NCBI GenBank assembly: GCA_964499365.1 | Contig: CAZCKU010000004.1 | Coordinates: 1-64,000, forward strand | Length of the DNA: 64,000 bases | Reading direction: 5' to 3' | Source: PALSA-1316 sp964499365 | Lineage (GTDB): Bacteria; Nitrospirota; Thermodesulfovibrionia; Thermodesulfovibrionales; UBA6898 | Part shown: piece after piece, positions 8,837 to 15,664 of the stretch | Layout of the letters: every line of letters begins with the position of its first letter | Numbering within the stretch: position 1 is the stretch's first letter | The notes under the pieces: generated by a model | The model's database searches: none | What the model was told of the DNA's origin: nothing | What the model saw: only the letters and a program-made list of their open reading frames with translations | Program-made: the position numbers and the translations under genes

Positions 8837-9421
8837 ATGAGAGGCAGCTCTATTTGCAGAGGCTTTTGTTTATTCGTTGTTGTTCTTTTGTTTTTGCCGG
8901 ATTTGTCTCATGCGGCATCAGGAGGAAAATCCTGGAAGCCGTCGCGGAGCCAGAGGCTGTTCGTAAATGCATACGGTCATCCGGAGCTTTTCATGCTCGT
9001 CTTTGACTACCCGGCAGGGAAGGGCACGGCACGACCCCGGAGGATAGAGTCGTGGATCTATCTTTCGCGGTCTAAATTTGTGCTCTTCGATAACGGGTTC
9101 TTTTCTGAGGAGCAGCCGACCGGAACGGGGATATCCGATGTTTCACCGATTCCTCATACCCGGCTGAGACCCTCGAATTTCAATGCCTCGATGCAGGAAA
9201 GCGATGTTGTACGGGCTTATGGCAAACCAGGCTCTGTAGAAACTGCAGCTTTGGGGGCCCATCATTTCAGGACGCTCAGATACCTGAACAGGGACAGGTC
9301 TCCCGGCATACTGAATGTTACGTTCTATGACGGAAAGCTGGCCGGAGTTGTTGCAGGGTTTGCGATACAATCCCCCGATATGGAAGTCCTCAAGCGCGAG
9401 ATCCGGAGGGCGGCGCCATGA
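8837..9421 (+). CDS. Exported hypothetical protein
   Basis: This protein of about 194 aa has a signal peptide (GFCLFVVVLLFLPDLSHAA) and a globular remainder. SRSQRLFVNAYGHPELFMLVF near the start and SDVVRAYGKPGSVET in the middle resemble the start-of-domain pattern of small periplasmic proteins that measure or bind a ligand. I do not recognise the family. The ATG at 8837 is preferred over the one at 8825 because GGAGG (8827-8831) lies 5 nt upstream of it. The stop overlaps the next start (ATGA at 9418-9421), so it is translated with the following tail-sharing protein. Confidence 0.7.
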   Translation: MRGSSICRGFCLFVVVLLFLPDLSHAASGGKSWKPSRSQRLFVNAYGHPELFMLVFDYPAGKGTARPRRIESWIYLSRSKFVLFDNGFFSEEQPTGTGISDVSPIPHTRLRPSNFNASMQESDVVRAYGKPGSVETAALGAHHFRTLRYLNRDRSPGILNVTFYDGKLAGVVAGFAIQSPDMEVLKREIRRAAP

Positions 9422-10368
9422 AGAATAACAGTACTGCGGACCTGCGGACTGATGAGAGAGGGCTGGTTACTATTGCGATCGTAACGCTGGTGCTTACAGC
9501 GCTTATCGGCGGTGCTGGCTTGTTGAGTATGGTGACGACGAGGCAGCCTATAAGCGGACCGCTGGATCGCCTGGACAGCGGCGAGGCTACTCCTGAGGAT
9601 ATGGACGCGCTCCAGAATGCGGGCCGCGATATGGAGAGGACTGCCCGCATAGCAGCCGGGGCCGGCAGCTTTATCGGAGGCGGCGGTCCTGTGCCGAACC
9701 CGGCTGCTCCGGGGATGGTATTCCCGGGAGACAAGGCAGCTGCCGGTATTATCCCCCGGGTCATAAGCAGACTTACGAACAGGGCGTCACAGCCAGCCCA
9801 GACAGGCGACAACCCTCTGCCGCCATCAGTATCCGCCGGGGGGCCAAAAGGTCCTGATACCGGCGGATATGACCCGACCAGAGACCCAGGCATGGGGAGC
9901 GGTTCGGGCCAGGCGGTCGACCCCAATATTGGCAATACCTTTCAGGGACAGGTCCCGGGAGGTGGGGGAAAACCAACCGTTGGCGACGGTGGACAGCCGA
10001 TAGCGCAGCCACCGGGATATACTTCTCCGACGCAGCCTCCCGGCGGTCCGACGGATACAACGACAGGGCCTCCGGTCATCTGGCCGACGGGCAAGTGTCC
10101 TCCGGGATATCATCCAAGCTATGATGGCAGTTGTCGTCCTTCCCGCGGCCTGCTGCCACCTCCGAGGCCGGATGGCCATTCCTCGAGCGGTGGTTCAAAG
10201 CCGGGGACGAGCGGAGAATGTCCGCCCGGATGCCACCTGAAGCCGGACGGCAGCGGACAGTGCCACTGCGGAGAAGAGGCTGGAGGGACCAAGCCTCCGG
10301 CAACAACAACGCCTCCACCTGCAAAACCGCCGACGACATCGCGCCCGACGGGCGGCGCCGGCGGGTGA
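9418..10368 (+). CDS. Membrane-anchored Pro/Gly-rich protein with duplicated Cys-containing tail (copy 2)
   Basis: The 316-aa protein begins with a polar n-region and one hydrophobic segment (about 16-40, LVTIAIVTLVLTALIGGAGLL). This resembles the N-terminus of pilin- or Tad-like anchored proteins and is unlike copy 1's cleavable signal. A unique region follows (about 41-145). The final ~168 residues are identical to the tail of the protein at 7903-8721, with the Cys motifs CPPGYHPSYDGSC and CPPGCHLKPDG. GGAGGG lies 7 nt upstream of the ATG. The pair shows one tail fused to two different exported heads, which suggests the tail is a functional module such as a surface-attachment or assembly tag. 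That is inference. Confidence 0.7.
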   Translation: MKNNSTADLRTDERGLVTIAIVTLVLTALIGGAGLLSMVTTRQPISGPLDRLDSGEATPEDMDALQNAGRDMERTARIAAGAGSFIGGGGPVPNPAAPGMVFPGDKAAAGIIPRVISRLTNRASQPAQTGDNPLPPSVSAGGPKGPDTGGYDPTRDPGMGSGSGQAVDPNIGNTFQGQVPGGGGKPTVGDGGQPIAQPPGYTSPTQPPGGPTDTTTGPPVIWPTGKCPPGYHPSYDGSCRPSRGLLPPPRPDGHSSSGGSKPGTSGECPPGCHLKPDGSGQCHCGEEAGGTKPPATTTPPPAKPPTTSRPTGGAGG

Positions 10369-10404
10369 TGATAGAATGCTGAGCCGTTTCGTCGAAACGG
10401 CATG
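9861..10404 (+). repeat. 544-bp direct repeat, copy 2
   Basis: This is the second copy of the segment at 8214-8757, at least 99% identical and in the same orientation. It ends at the same point after the palindrome (...CGGCATG), after which the sequences diverge completely. Confidence 0.95.
10383..10401. repeat. 19-bp palindrome at the end of repeat copy 2
   Basis: It is identical to the palindrome at 8736-8754. Here it lies 14 bp after the stop codon and 12 bp before a strong terminator. Confidence 0.8.
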
Positions 10405-10413
10405 GTTTGAACA

Positions 10414-10470
10414 GGGGTGAGAATGCTGACCTCCGGCAATGGCCGTGGTCCGCATTCTCATCCCTTTTTT
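10414..10470 (+). terminator. Strong rho-independent terminator closing the RHS operon
   Basis: GGGGTGAGAATGC (10414-10426) pairs with GCATTCTCATCCC (10452-10464), with one G.T pair. The arms enclose a second nested stem (GACC/GGTC and CCGGC/GGCCG), and TTTTTT follows (10465-10470). The GTG at 10417 lies inside this hairpin and cannot sensibly start the downstream gene. Confidence 0.85.
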
Positions 10471-10515
10471 GTGCCGATATGGGATAATAGACATCATCCT
10501 CATGAGGAGGTTCTG

Positions 10516-12813
10516 TTGAGACTCGGGCGATGCACTGATAAAGCCGGCTTCATGCTTACGAAACACACACTGGGGTCCATGATTAAGCCTGGACAGCTGC
10601 CCCTGCCGACTGCATGCATTATAATCCTGTGCCTCGCATGGTTCTCTGCTGAGGCTTCGGCCTCCCAGAGCTCCTTCCAATATTCGGGATACCTTGAGTC
10701 CGACTCCAAGAGACCGGCGTCCATGAATCTCTCGATCAGCGGAACGAAGGTCACCGGCAATCTGTCACTGAGGCCGGTATGCCAGTCCAACGCCCGTCTC
10801 CCGGGTACAGAGTTCAATCTCAGCGGAGAGGTCAGCGGAACGTGGGAAGGAAACGGTTTTATCAGCGGCTCCTGGACGGGTGTTGTCACAGGGTGCGAAA
10901 AGAGCGAAAACCGTTCCGGGTCTTTCACGATATCCCTGGGCCAGGGCAGCGTTTACTTCAACGCGACCGGATCATACTATAACCGATATGTCTTTTCGGC
11001 GCTCGGGAAGGTGAATGAGTCTTCATCGTCTTCACCCGGAGCGGTTTCAGCAGGCGGATCGACTCCTGCAGAAACCTATGAAGCTCCGTCCTATGGGTCT
11101 CTTCCCCCCCCTTCATCAGGATTCGGCATACCAGCGCATATGCGGAATAATATGTTCGGCGTTGTCGAGATGAACCTGAATGAGACGCGGCTCTTCAACA
11201 TTCCCCTTGGAGGGTCGTGGTTCAGGACAGAGGACTTCAAGCGGATCGAGAGTTTTTCCAATTGTTACGATACATCCTATATGTCCGACCCCGGAAATAT
11301 CCTGCATCAGGGTGCGAAGGTGGGAGACGCTGTTAATGTGAAGGCTGTCGGCGAAGGCATAGGCAAGGTCTGGGCGGACAAGGGCTGTTATGATTGCCTG
11401 TTTGAGGGTGGAGGGAAAGGCCGCTGCAACCCACGGGGTGTCTGGCTGGTTGTGGTCGGTGAAAAAGGGTATCAGGAGTACACGGGAAAGAAAAGACCGA
11501 CGCGTCCTGAATCAGCACCTGAATCTGACATTGCGAAGGCGTCCCTGAAGGGCAGGGTCGTGATGGTCGGCACAAAGAAGCCGGTCGCCAATGCCCAGAT
11601 ATCTCTGATAGGGGGCCAGGGCGGGGCACATTATCGGGATGACTGGAAGTCGGGGGTGAACGGAAAATTCAGTTTCAGGGCCGATAATATCCTGAACTCG
11701 GGTGTCTACGAAGTGATGGCTCAATTGCGGAGTCCTGATATGGGGACTGCGGCAAACCCCTCGACCGTGCACAAAGACCTCTGGCCGGTCAAGAAATATC
11801 TCGTCACGATTACGCGGGACTCTGTACAGAAAGGCAGCATTGATGTCGGCGACATAGAAATGAATACGGTTCTGAGCATATTTGGCGGTTGGGACCTTGA
11901 AAACAATACGATCATAGAAGGCAGTGGAAGGGATGGGATAGAAAATCGCACCCCGGTTACCAGGAGCGCGACGAAAGGCAGTCCACCGCAAAAGCCTTCC
12001 TCCAAAATTAATCCCGAAGCGCCCGGATATAACCCGCTTGGCGATCCCAACCTCAAGAGTCCGCCTTCGCGAAATTCGGTCGACGTGGCCGGGGTGGATA
12101 AACTTGGCCATGACTTTCAGGACGGCTATAACAAGACAAAAAAAATGGATGGGAATGCGTCTCAGGTCCCGGTCGCCCAGCCGGACTCCTATACCGGCGG
12201 CATGAGGAACGACCCCGTTACGTCTCAGCCGGACTCTTCCACTGGTTATTCGCCCTACGAGTATCCCCAAGCCGGCGGTGGGGGCCCCTGGATATCGGTG
12301 TGCGACAATTACCAGAAAAACGCTGCGTACCGGGCTGGACGATCGTGCGGGAATAAGGCGAAGCAGAACAGGGCGACCATGACAAGAGACTGCTCTTCCG
12401 CCTTGCAGACATACAGGAATATGGAAGCAAACTCCGGGTGGGGCACCTGTCTTTCCGATGCGTTTCGTGCCGGCTACCGGGAAGCCCCGGGACAGACGTC
12501 ACTGGCATCGTCTTCCTCCTCAGCTCCCCAAGCGATTCCGAAAATTACGGCGGAACTGGAGAACAAGGCAGGCGATAATGTCCATATCTTTATCGAGGGT
12601 CAGGATAATTTTGGACCGCAGAATAAGCTCGGCCCCGGACAGAAGCGGATGGTAACACTGAATATTTCAGCGGGGCAGAGCGTGAAGTTCGCGGCGGGAA
12701 GGAATGGACAGGTCCTTGCCCGCTGCAGCTGGGCGGCGGATTCAGGGACGTCGGGCCTCACTGCATATGTCAGGTTTTCGGCCCCGGACACCCTGACCTG
12801 TACAAAGAAATAG
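10516..12813 (+). CDS. Large secreted multidomain protein
   Basis: The start is placed at TTG 10516, with AGGAGG (10505-10510) 5 nt upstream; upstream in-frame codons run into the terminator. The product is about 765 aa. A long n-region precedes a signal peptide (CIIILCLAWFSAEASAS). A beta-rich domain of alternating Gly/Ser/Thr strands follows (SISGTKVTGNLSLRPV, GTWEGNGFISGSWTG). A central globular part with several Cys comes next, then a carboxypeptidase-regulatory/Ig-like domain (KGRVVMVGTKKPVANAQISL). A linker echoes the duplicated tails upstream (PGYNPLGDPN, FQDGYN, PVAQPDSYTGG). A Cys-rich helical segment and a final beta-sandwich-like domain complete it. No enzyme motif is visible. It is probably a surface or matrix component; function unknown. 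Confidence 0.7.
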   Translation: MRLGRCTDKAGFMLTKHTLGSMIKPGQLPLPTACIIILCLAWFSAEASASQSSFQYSGYLESDSKRPASMNLSISGTKVTGNLSLRPVCQSNARLPGTEFNLSGEVSGTWEGNGFISGSWTGVVTGCEKSENRSGSFTISLGQGSVYFNATGSYYNRYVFSALGKVNESSSSSPGAVSAGGSTPAETYEAPSYGSLPPPSSGFGIPAHMRNNMFGVVEMNLNETRLFNIPLGGSWFRTEDFKRIESFSNCYDTSYMSDPGNILHQGAKVGDAVNVKAVGEGIGKVWADKGCYDCLFEGGGKGRCNPRGVWLVVVGEKGYQEYTGKKRPTRPESAPESDIAKASLKGRVVMVGTKKPVANAQISLIGGQGGAHYRDDWKSGVNGKFSFRADNILNSGVYEVMAQLRSPDMGTAANPSTVHKDLWPVKKYLVTITRDSVQKGSIDVGDIEMNTVLSIFGGWDLENNTIIEGSGRDGIENRTPVTRSATKGSPPQKPSSKINPEAPGYNPLGDPNLKSPPSRNSVDVAGVDKLGHDFQDGYNKTKKMDGNASQVPVAQPDSYTGGMRNDPVTSQPDSSTGYSPYEYPQAGGGGPWISVCDNYQKNAAYRAGRSCGNKAKQNRATMTRDCSSALQTYRNMEANSGWGTCLSDAFRAGYREAPGQTSLASSSSSAPQAIPKITAELENKAGDNVHIFIEGQDNFGPQNKLGPGQKRMVTLNISAGQSVKFAAGRNGQVLARCSWAADSGTSGLTAYVRFSAPDTLTCTKK

Positions 12814-12868
12814 GGCCGGCGGGCCGGTGATCCGAAAGAACTTTCATGCGGCAGGTGCTCAGGACCTG

Positions 12869-12877
12869 TGGTACAAT
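12869..12877 (+). promoter_or_regulatory. Candidate extended -10 promoter
   Basis: TGGTACAAT is an extended -10 element (TGn plus TACAAT) about 35 bp before the FecR-LPP20 gene. No good -35 is present. An inverted repeat CAGGT-N7-ACCTG (12852-12868) abuts it and might be an operator. Confidence 0.35.
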
Positions 12878-12911
12878 TGGTTGATGAGTATGCATTTGTG
12901 TCTGAGGAGGG

Positions 12912-13910
12912 ATGCTACTGAATATGAATAGCCGTATTGTAATGCCCATGTGCAGGCGAGTATTGTTCTTCACTCTGGTTGGTTTCCTGCTGTCTGCCGC
13001 GCGCGGTGAGACGGCCGCCGCTCCCATGGAGGTTGGCACCATCCGTGAGTTAAGGGGATCTGCGAATATCCTGAGGGAAAAGGAGAAGCTGGAGGCCCGG
13101 AAGAATGAGCCGGTTTTCAGGACGGATACGGTCAGGACCTTCGACAAATCCAGGGCGAAGCTTCTCTTCATAGACGATTCGGTGGTTATGGTTGGTGAAA
13201 AATCAACCTTCCGGATCTCCGAACACTTCAGAGACAATAAGAATGTTTCTGTCTTCAATCTCGTTGACGGGGTCATGAACGTGATCGTCGGCAAGTCCGG
13301 TTTTGAGGTGAGGACACCGACCGCGGTCACGGCTGCCCGGGGCACGTCGTACCTTGTCTGGGTAGACGGCAACAGGACCGGGCTTGCGGTCACCGAGGGC
13401 AGGGTCGACTTCAGCGAGGTGAATGCACCTCCTGACCGGAAGCTGGTTGTGCCTGCCGGCCGGACGAGCATCGTCGAGGTCGGAAAGCCCCCCGTTATTG
13501 CGGTCCGTACCAACCCGGACCTGATCAGGCGATTTTATGAGCAGACGCTTGAGCCTGATGAGCGCTGGGGGCCGGTCCTGTTGAAGGCCACCGGGAGCGG
13601 CATTGCGCCGCCGAATGCGGTGAACCCTCCGCAGGCCCGGTTGATGGCCCTGCGGGCCGCAAAGGTAGAGGCGATGCGGAACCTGCTGGAGCAGGCCCAG
13701 GGGGTGACGATCGTCTCGGACACCCGGATACAGGACTTCGTGACAAAAAGCGATCTGATAAAGGCGAGGGTGGATGCCTTTATCAAAGGGGCCTGGGTAG
13801 CCGAGGAGCGGGAGCTTGCCGACGGGACGATGGAGGTGGACCTGGAGATCGCCCTTGGTATCGGTTTCAGACGGATGTTTCTCGAACAGACAGACAGGCA
13901 CAGAGAGTGA
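12912..13910 (+). CDS. Exported FecR-domain/LPP20-domain fusion protein
   Basis: This 332-aa protein has an N-terminal signal (RRVLFFTLVGFLLSAA). A FecR-type beta domain follows (about 38-190), with the typical run VGTIRELRGSANI, SVVMVGEKSTFRI, FEVRTPTAVTAARGTSY and VTEGRVDF. One LPP20 domain ends it (about 225-325: ARLMALRAAKVEAMRNLL, QDFVTKSDLIKARV, MEVDLEI). FecR domains usually act as periplasmic signal receivers attached to anti-sigma factors. Here there is no cytoplasmic part, so a structural or ligand-binding role is more likely. The LPP20 domain is very close to that of the lipoprotein at 1752-2210. The start is uncertain: GGAGG (12906-12910) is 1 nt from ATG 12912, 7 nt from CTG 12918 and 13 nt from ATG 12924. 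Confidence 0.8.
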   Translation: MLLNMNSRIVMPMCRRVLFFTLVGFLLSAARGETAAAPMEVGTIRELRGSANILREKEKLEARKNEPVFRTDTVRTFDKSRAKLLFIDDSVVMVGEKSTFRISEHFRDNKNVSVFNLVDGVMNVIVGKSGFEVRTPTAVTAARGTSYLVWVDGNRTGLAVTEGRVDFSEVNAPPDRKLVVPAGRTSIVEVGKPPVIAVRTNPDLIRRFYEQTLEPDERWGPVLLKATGSGIAPPNAVNPPQARLMALRAAKVEAMRNLLEQAQGVTIVSDTRIQDFVTKSDLIKARVDAFIKGAWVAEERELADGTMEVDLEIALGIGFRRMFLEQTDRHRE

Positions 13911-13962
13911 AGCCTGAAAAGCCGTCGGGGTGCCGGTTTCACCGGACCGGATTTGCAGCGCA

Positions 13963-13983
13963 CCGCAGCCTGCGGACGTTTTT
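13963..13983 (+). terminator. Possible short terminator
   Basis: CCGCA-GCC-TGCGG is followed by ACG and TTTTT. The stem is only 5 bp with a 3-nt loop, so it is weak, but it lies between the FecR fusion gene and an independent promoter. Confidence 0.4.
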
Positions 13984-14001
13984 CGACGCCGTCAGGGGTG
14001 A

Positions 14002-14031
14002 TTGCATATATGAAGGTAGGCTTAGTATAAT
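14002..14031 (+). promoter_or_regulatory. Sigma-70 promoter of the CsgG-family gene
   Basis: TTGCAT (14002-14007), an 18-bp spacer and a perfect -10 TATAAT (14026-14031). The ATG at 14061 follows AGGAGG after a short leader. Confidence 0.7.
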
Positions 14032-14060
14032 CGAATGATATCGCTCAGGAGGTTTATCGG

Positions 14061-15062
14061 ATGAAGAACGTTTTGTTAGTGCTGGTTATTCTTGCGGTCG
14101 CTGTTGGTTTTGCAATGCCGGCGTACGCGTATGATCCTGTTTCGGGCGACCGGCAGGACGAGAGCAGCTACGACAAGCCCGCGAAGGATTCTGCACCGCC
14201 GCGCGAGCATGTCTACGCACCCTATACAGGCCCCAAAAAACGGATTGCGGTCACGCGGTTCGATAACAAGGTCAAGGGGACCTGGGGCAGCTGGAATATC
14301 GGTGAGGGCATGGCCGAACAGTTGACCACGGCTCTCATCAAGAGCGGCCGTTTTGTGGTCGTCGAGCGCCAGGCCCTGCAGGACGTCCTCGGGGAGCAGG
14401 AACTCGGCCAGACCGGGATTATCAAGAAGGAGACCGCGGCGAAGGTAGGCCAGGTGCTCGGGGCCCAGATTATCGTGCGCGGCGTTGTCTCTGAATTCGA
14501 GCAGTCCGAATCAGGCGGGGGCGCCGGAATCGGCATTGGCGGTTTCAGGATCGGCGGCAGGTCGTCAAACGCCCATGTCGGCATTGATATCCGTCTCATC
14601 GATGCGACGAGCGGACAGGTCCTGACCTCACACAATGCGGTCGGCAAGGTCGAATCATCGGGGATCGCTGTCGGCGTTTCCCGCGGCAATATCGACTTCG
14701 GTGCGGACTCCTTTAAGAATGCCCCGATTGGCCAGGCAACGAGACAGGCGATCGAGGACGCGGTCAAGTTCATCATCGACACGATGGAGACGGTTCCCTT
14801 TACCGCCAAGGTCATCAAGATCGAAGGCAAGAAGATCTATATCAATATCGGCAAGAATATGAATATCAGGTCCGGCACGAAGATGTATGCCTATGCGCTC
14901 GGGGAAGACCTTGTCGACCCTGACACGGGCCTGAGGCTCGGCGCCGACGAGAAGCTCCTGGGGACCGTGGAGGTCCGGGACGTCCAGTCAAAGTTCTCGA
15001 TAGGCTATATGGTCTCCGGCAGCGGAAACCTCAAACGCGGAGATATTCTGAAGCTGGAGTAG
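14061..15062 (+). CDS. CsgG-family protein with FlgT_C-like C-terminal domain
   Basis: This 333-aa exported protein has a signal peptide cleaved near AYAYDP and no lipobox Cys, unlike the E. coli curli pore CsgG, which is lipidated. The CsgG domain (about 58-250) shows RIAVTRFDNK, LTTALIKSGRFVVVERQAL and GAQIIVRGVVSEFE, plus a Gly-rich stretch (GGGAGIGIGGFRIGG) in the region that in CsgG lies near the membrane-spanning strands. The last 80 residues (IYINIGKNMNIRSGTKMYAY, DPDTGLRLG, LGTVEVRDV) resemble the FlgT_C domain. CsgG proteins form outer-membrane secretion pores or rings. With the LPP20 and FlgT-like proteins upstream this suggests a shared envelope assembly. It has its own promoter and terminator. 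Confidence 0.82.
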   Translation: MKNVLLVLVILAVAVGFAMPAYAYDPVSGDRQDESSYDKPAKDSAPPREHVYAPYTGPKKRIAVTRFDNKVKGTWGSWNIGEGMAEQLTTALIKSGRFVVVERQALQDVLGEQELGQTGIIKKETAAKVGQVLGAQIIVRGVVSEFEQSESGGGAGIGIGGFRIGGRSSNAHVGIDIRLIDATSGQVLTSHNAVGKVESSGIAVGVSRGNIDFGADSFKNAPIGQATRQAIEDAVKFIIDTMETVPFTAKVIKIEGKKIYINIGKNMNIRSGTKMYAYALGEDLVDPDTGLRLGADEKLLGTVEVRDVQSKFSIGYMVSGSGNLKRGDILKLE

Positions 15063-15085
15063 TCTTCTGTTCAATCATATCAAGA

Positions 15086-15117
15086 GGGGCTCCTGCTCCC
15101 GCAGGGGCCTTTTTTTT
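15086..15117 (+). terminator. Rho-independent terminator after the CsgG gene
   Basis: GGCTCCTGC (15088-15096) pairs with GCAGGGGCC (15101-15109) across a TCCC loop, with one G.T pair. Eight T residues follow. Confidence 0.9.
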
Positions 15118-15186
15118 GATGCGGTATGAGGCCGGAAGTCCTGTTAACGGGCCACGGCCAGCGTCAGTTCATATGAAAGGAAACGC

Positions 15187-15612
15187 ATGAACGTACTAGA
15201 CCTTCCGTTTAACCAGATCCTGCTGCTGAAGCCGTCTGATCTGCCGGACACTATTCTCATGCTTGATGACCAGGTGAAATACCAGAACCACCTGGGGACT
15301 GTCCACGCCTCTGCCCAGTATGCGCTGGCTGAGGCGACAAGCGGTGAGGTCCTCGAACGATACTTCGGTACCTGGGACGGAGCCTATTTCCCGGTGGTCA
15401 GGAGGGTGGATGTCAAATACAAGAATCCTGCACGGGGAAGACTCTTTTCGACCGGCTTTATTGACGCGGATAGGGCCGCAAAGGCGAAGGAAGAGCTCTC
15501 TGCAAAGGGCCGGACCCTCGTGGACGTTGTGGTCAGGGTTGTTGACGAAGAACAGCATGTCACCTTCGAGAGCACCTTCACCTGGTTTATTGCGAAAGAC
15601 AAGAAGTTATGA
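15187..15612 (+). CDS. Hotdog-fold protein (DUF4442/thioesterase-like)
   Basis: This 141-aa cytoplasmic protein carries the hotdog central-helix pattern NHLGTVHASAQYALAEATSG (about 36-55), followed by long antiparallel strands (RRVDVKYKNPARGRLFSTGF, TLVDVVVRVVDEEQHVTFES). This matches DUF4442/PaaI-like proteins, which act on or bind acyl-CoA or acyl-ACP. The substrate cannot be told from sequence. An AAAGGAAA ribosome-binding site precedes the ATG. It is a single gene between the CsgG terminator and the convergent AddA-like gene. Confidence 0.7.
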   Translation: MNVLDLPFNQILLLKPSDLPDTILMLDDQVKYQNHLGTVHASAQYALAEATSGEVLERYFGTWDGAYFPVVRRVDVKYKNPARGRLFSTGFIDADRAAKAKEELSAKGRTLVDVVVRVVDEEQHVTFESTFTWFIAKDKKL

Positions 15613-15664
15613 GGATTTGAATTGAAGTGTGCCCTGAACGGGGTGCATGATCATATGGCCCTAC

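Noticed and set aside
8179..10179. Pairs of near-identical minus-strand frames (8179-8532 and 9826-10179, and others)
   Set aside because: They are identical only because they lie within the duplicated segment; the plus-strand proteins have signals, start sites and synonymous-only differences.
11512..12270. 252-codon minus-strand frame
   Set aside because: It is antisense to the secreted multidomain protein, with no initiation site and no recognisable protein family.
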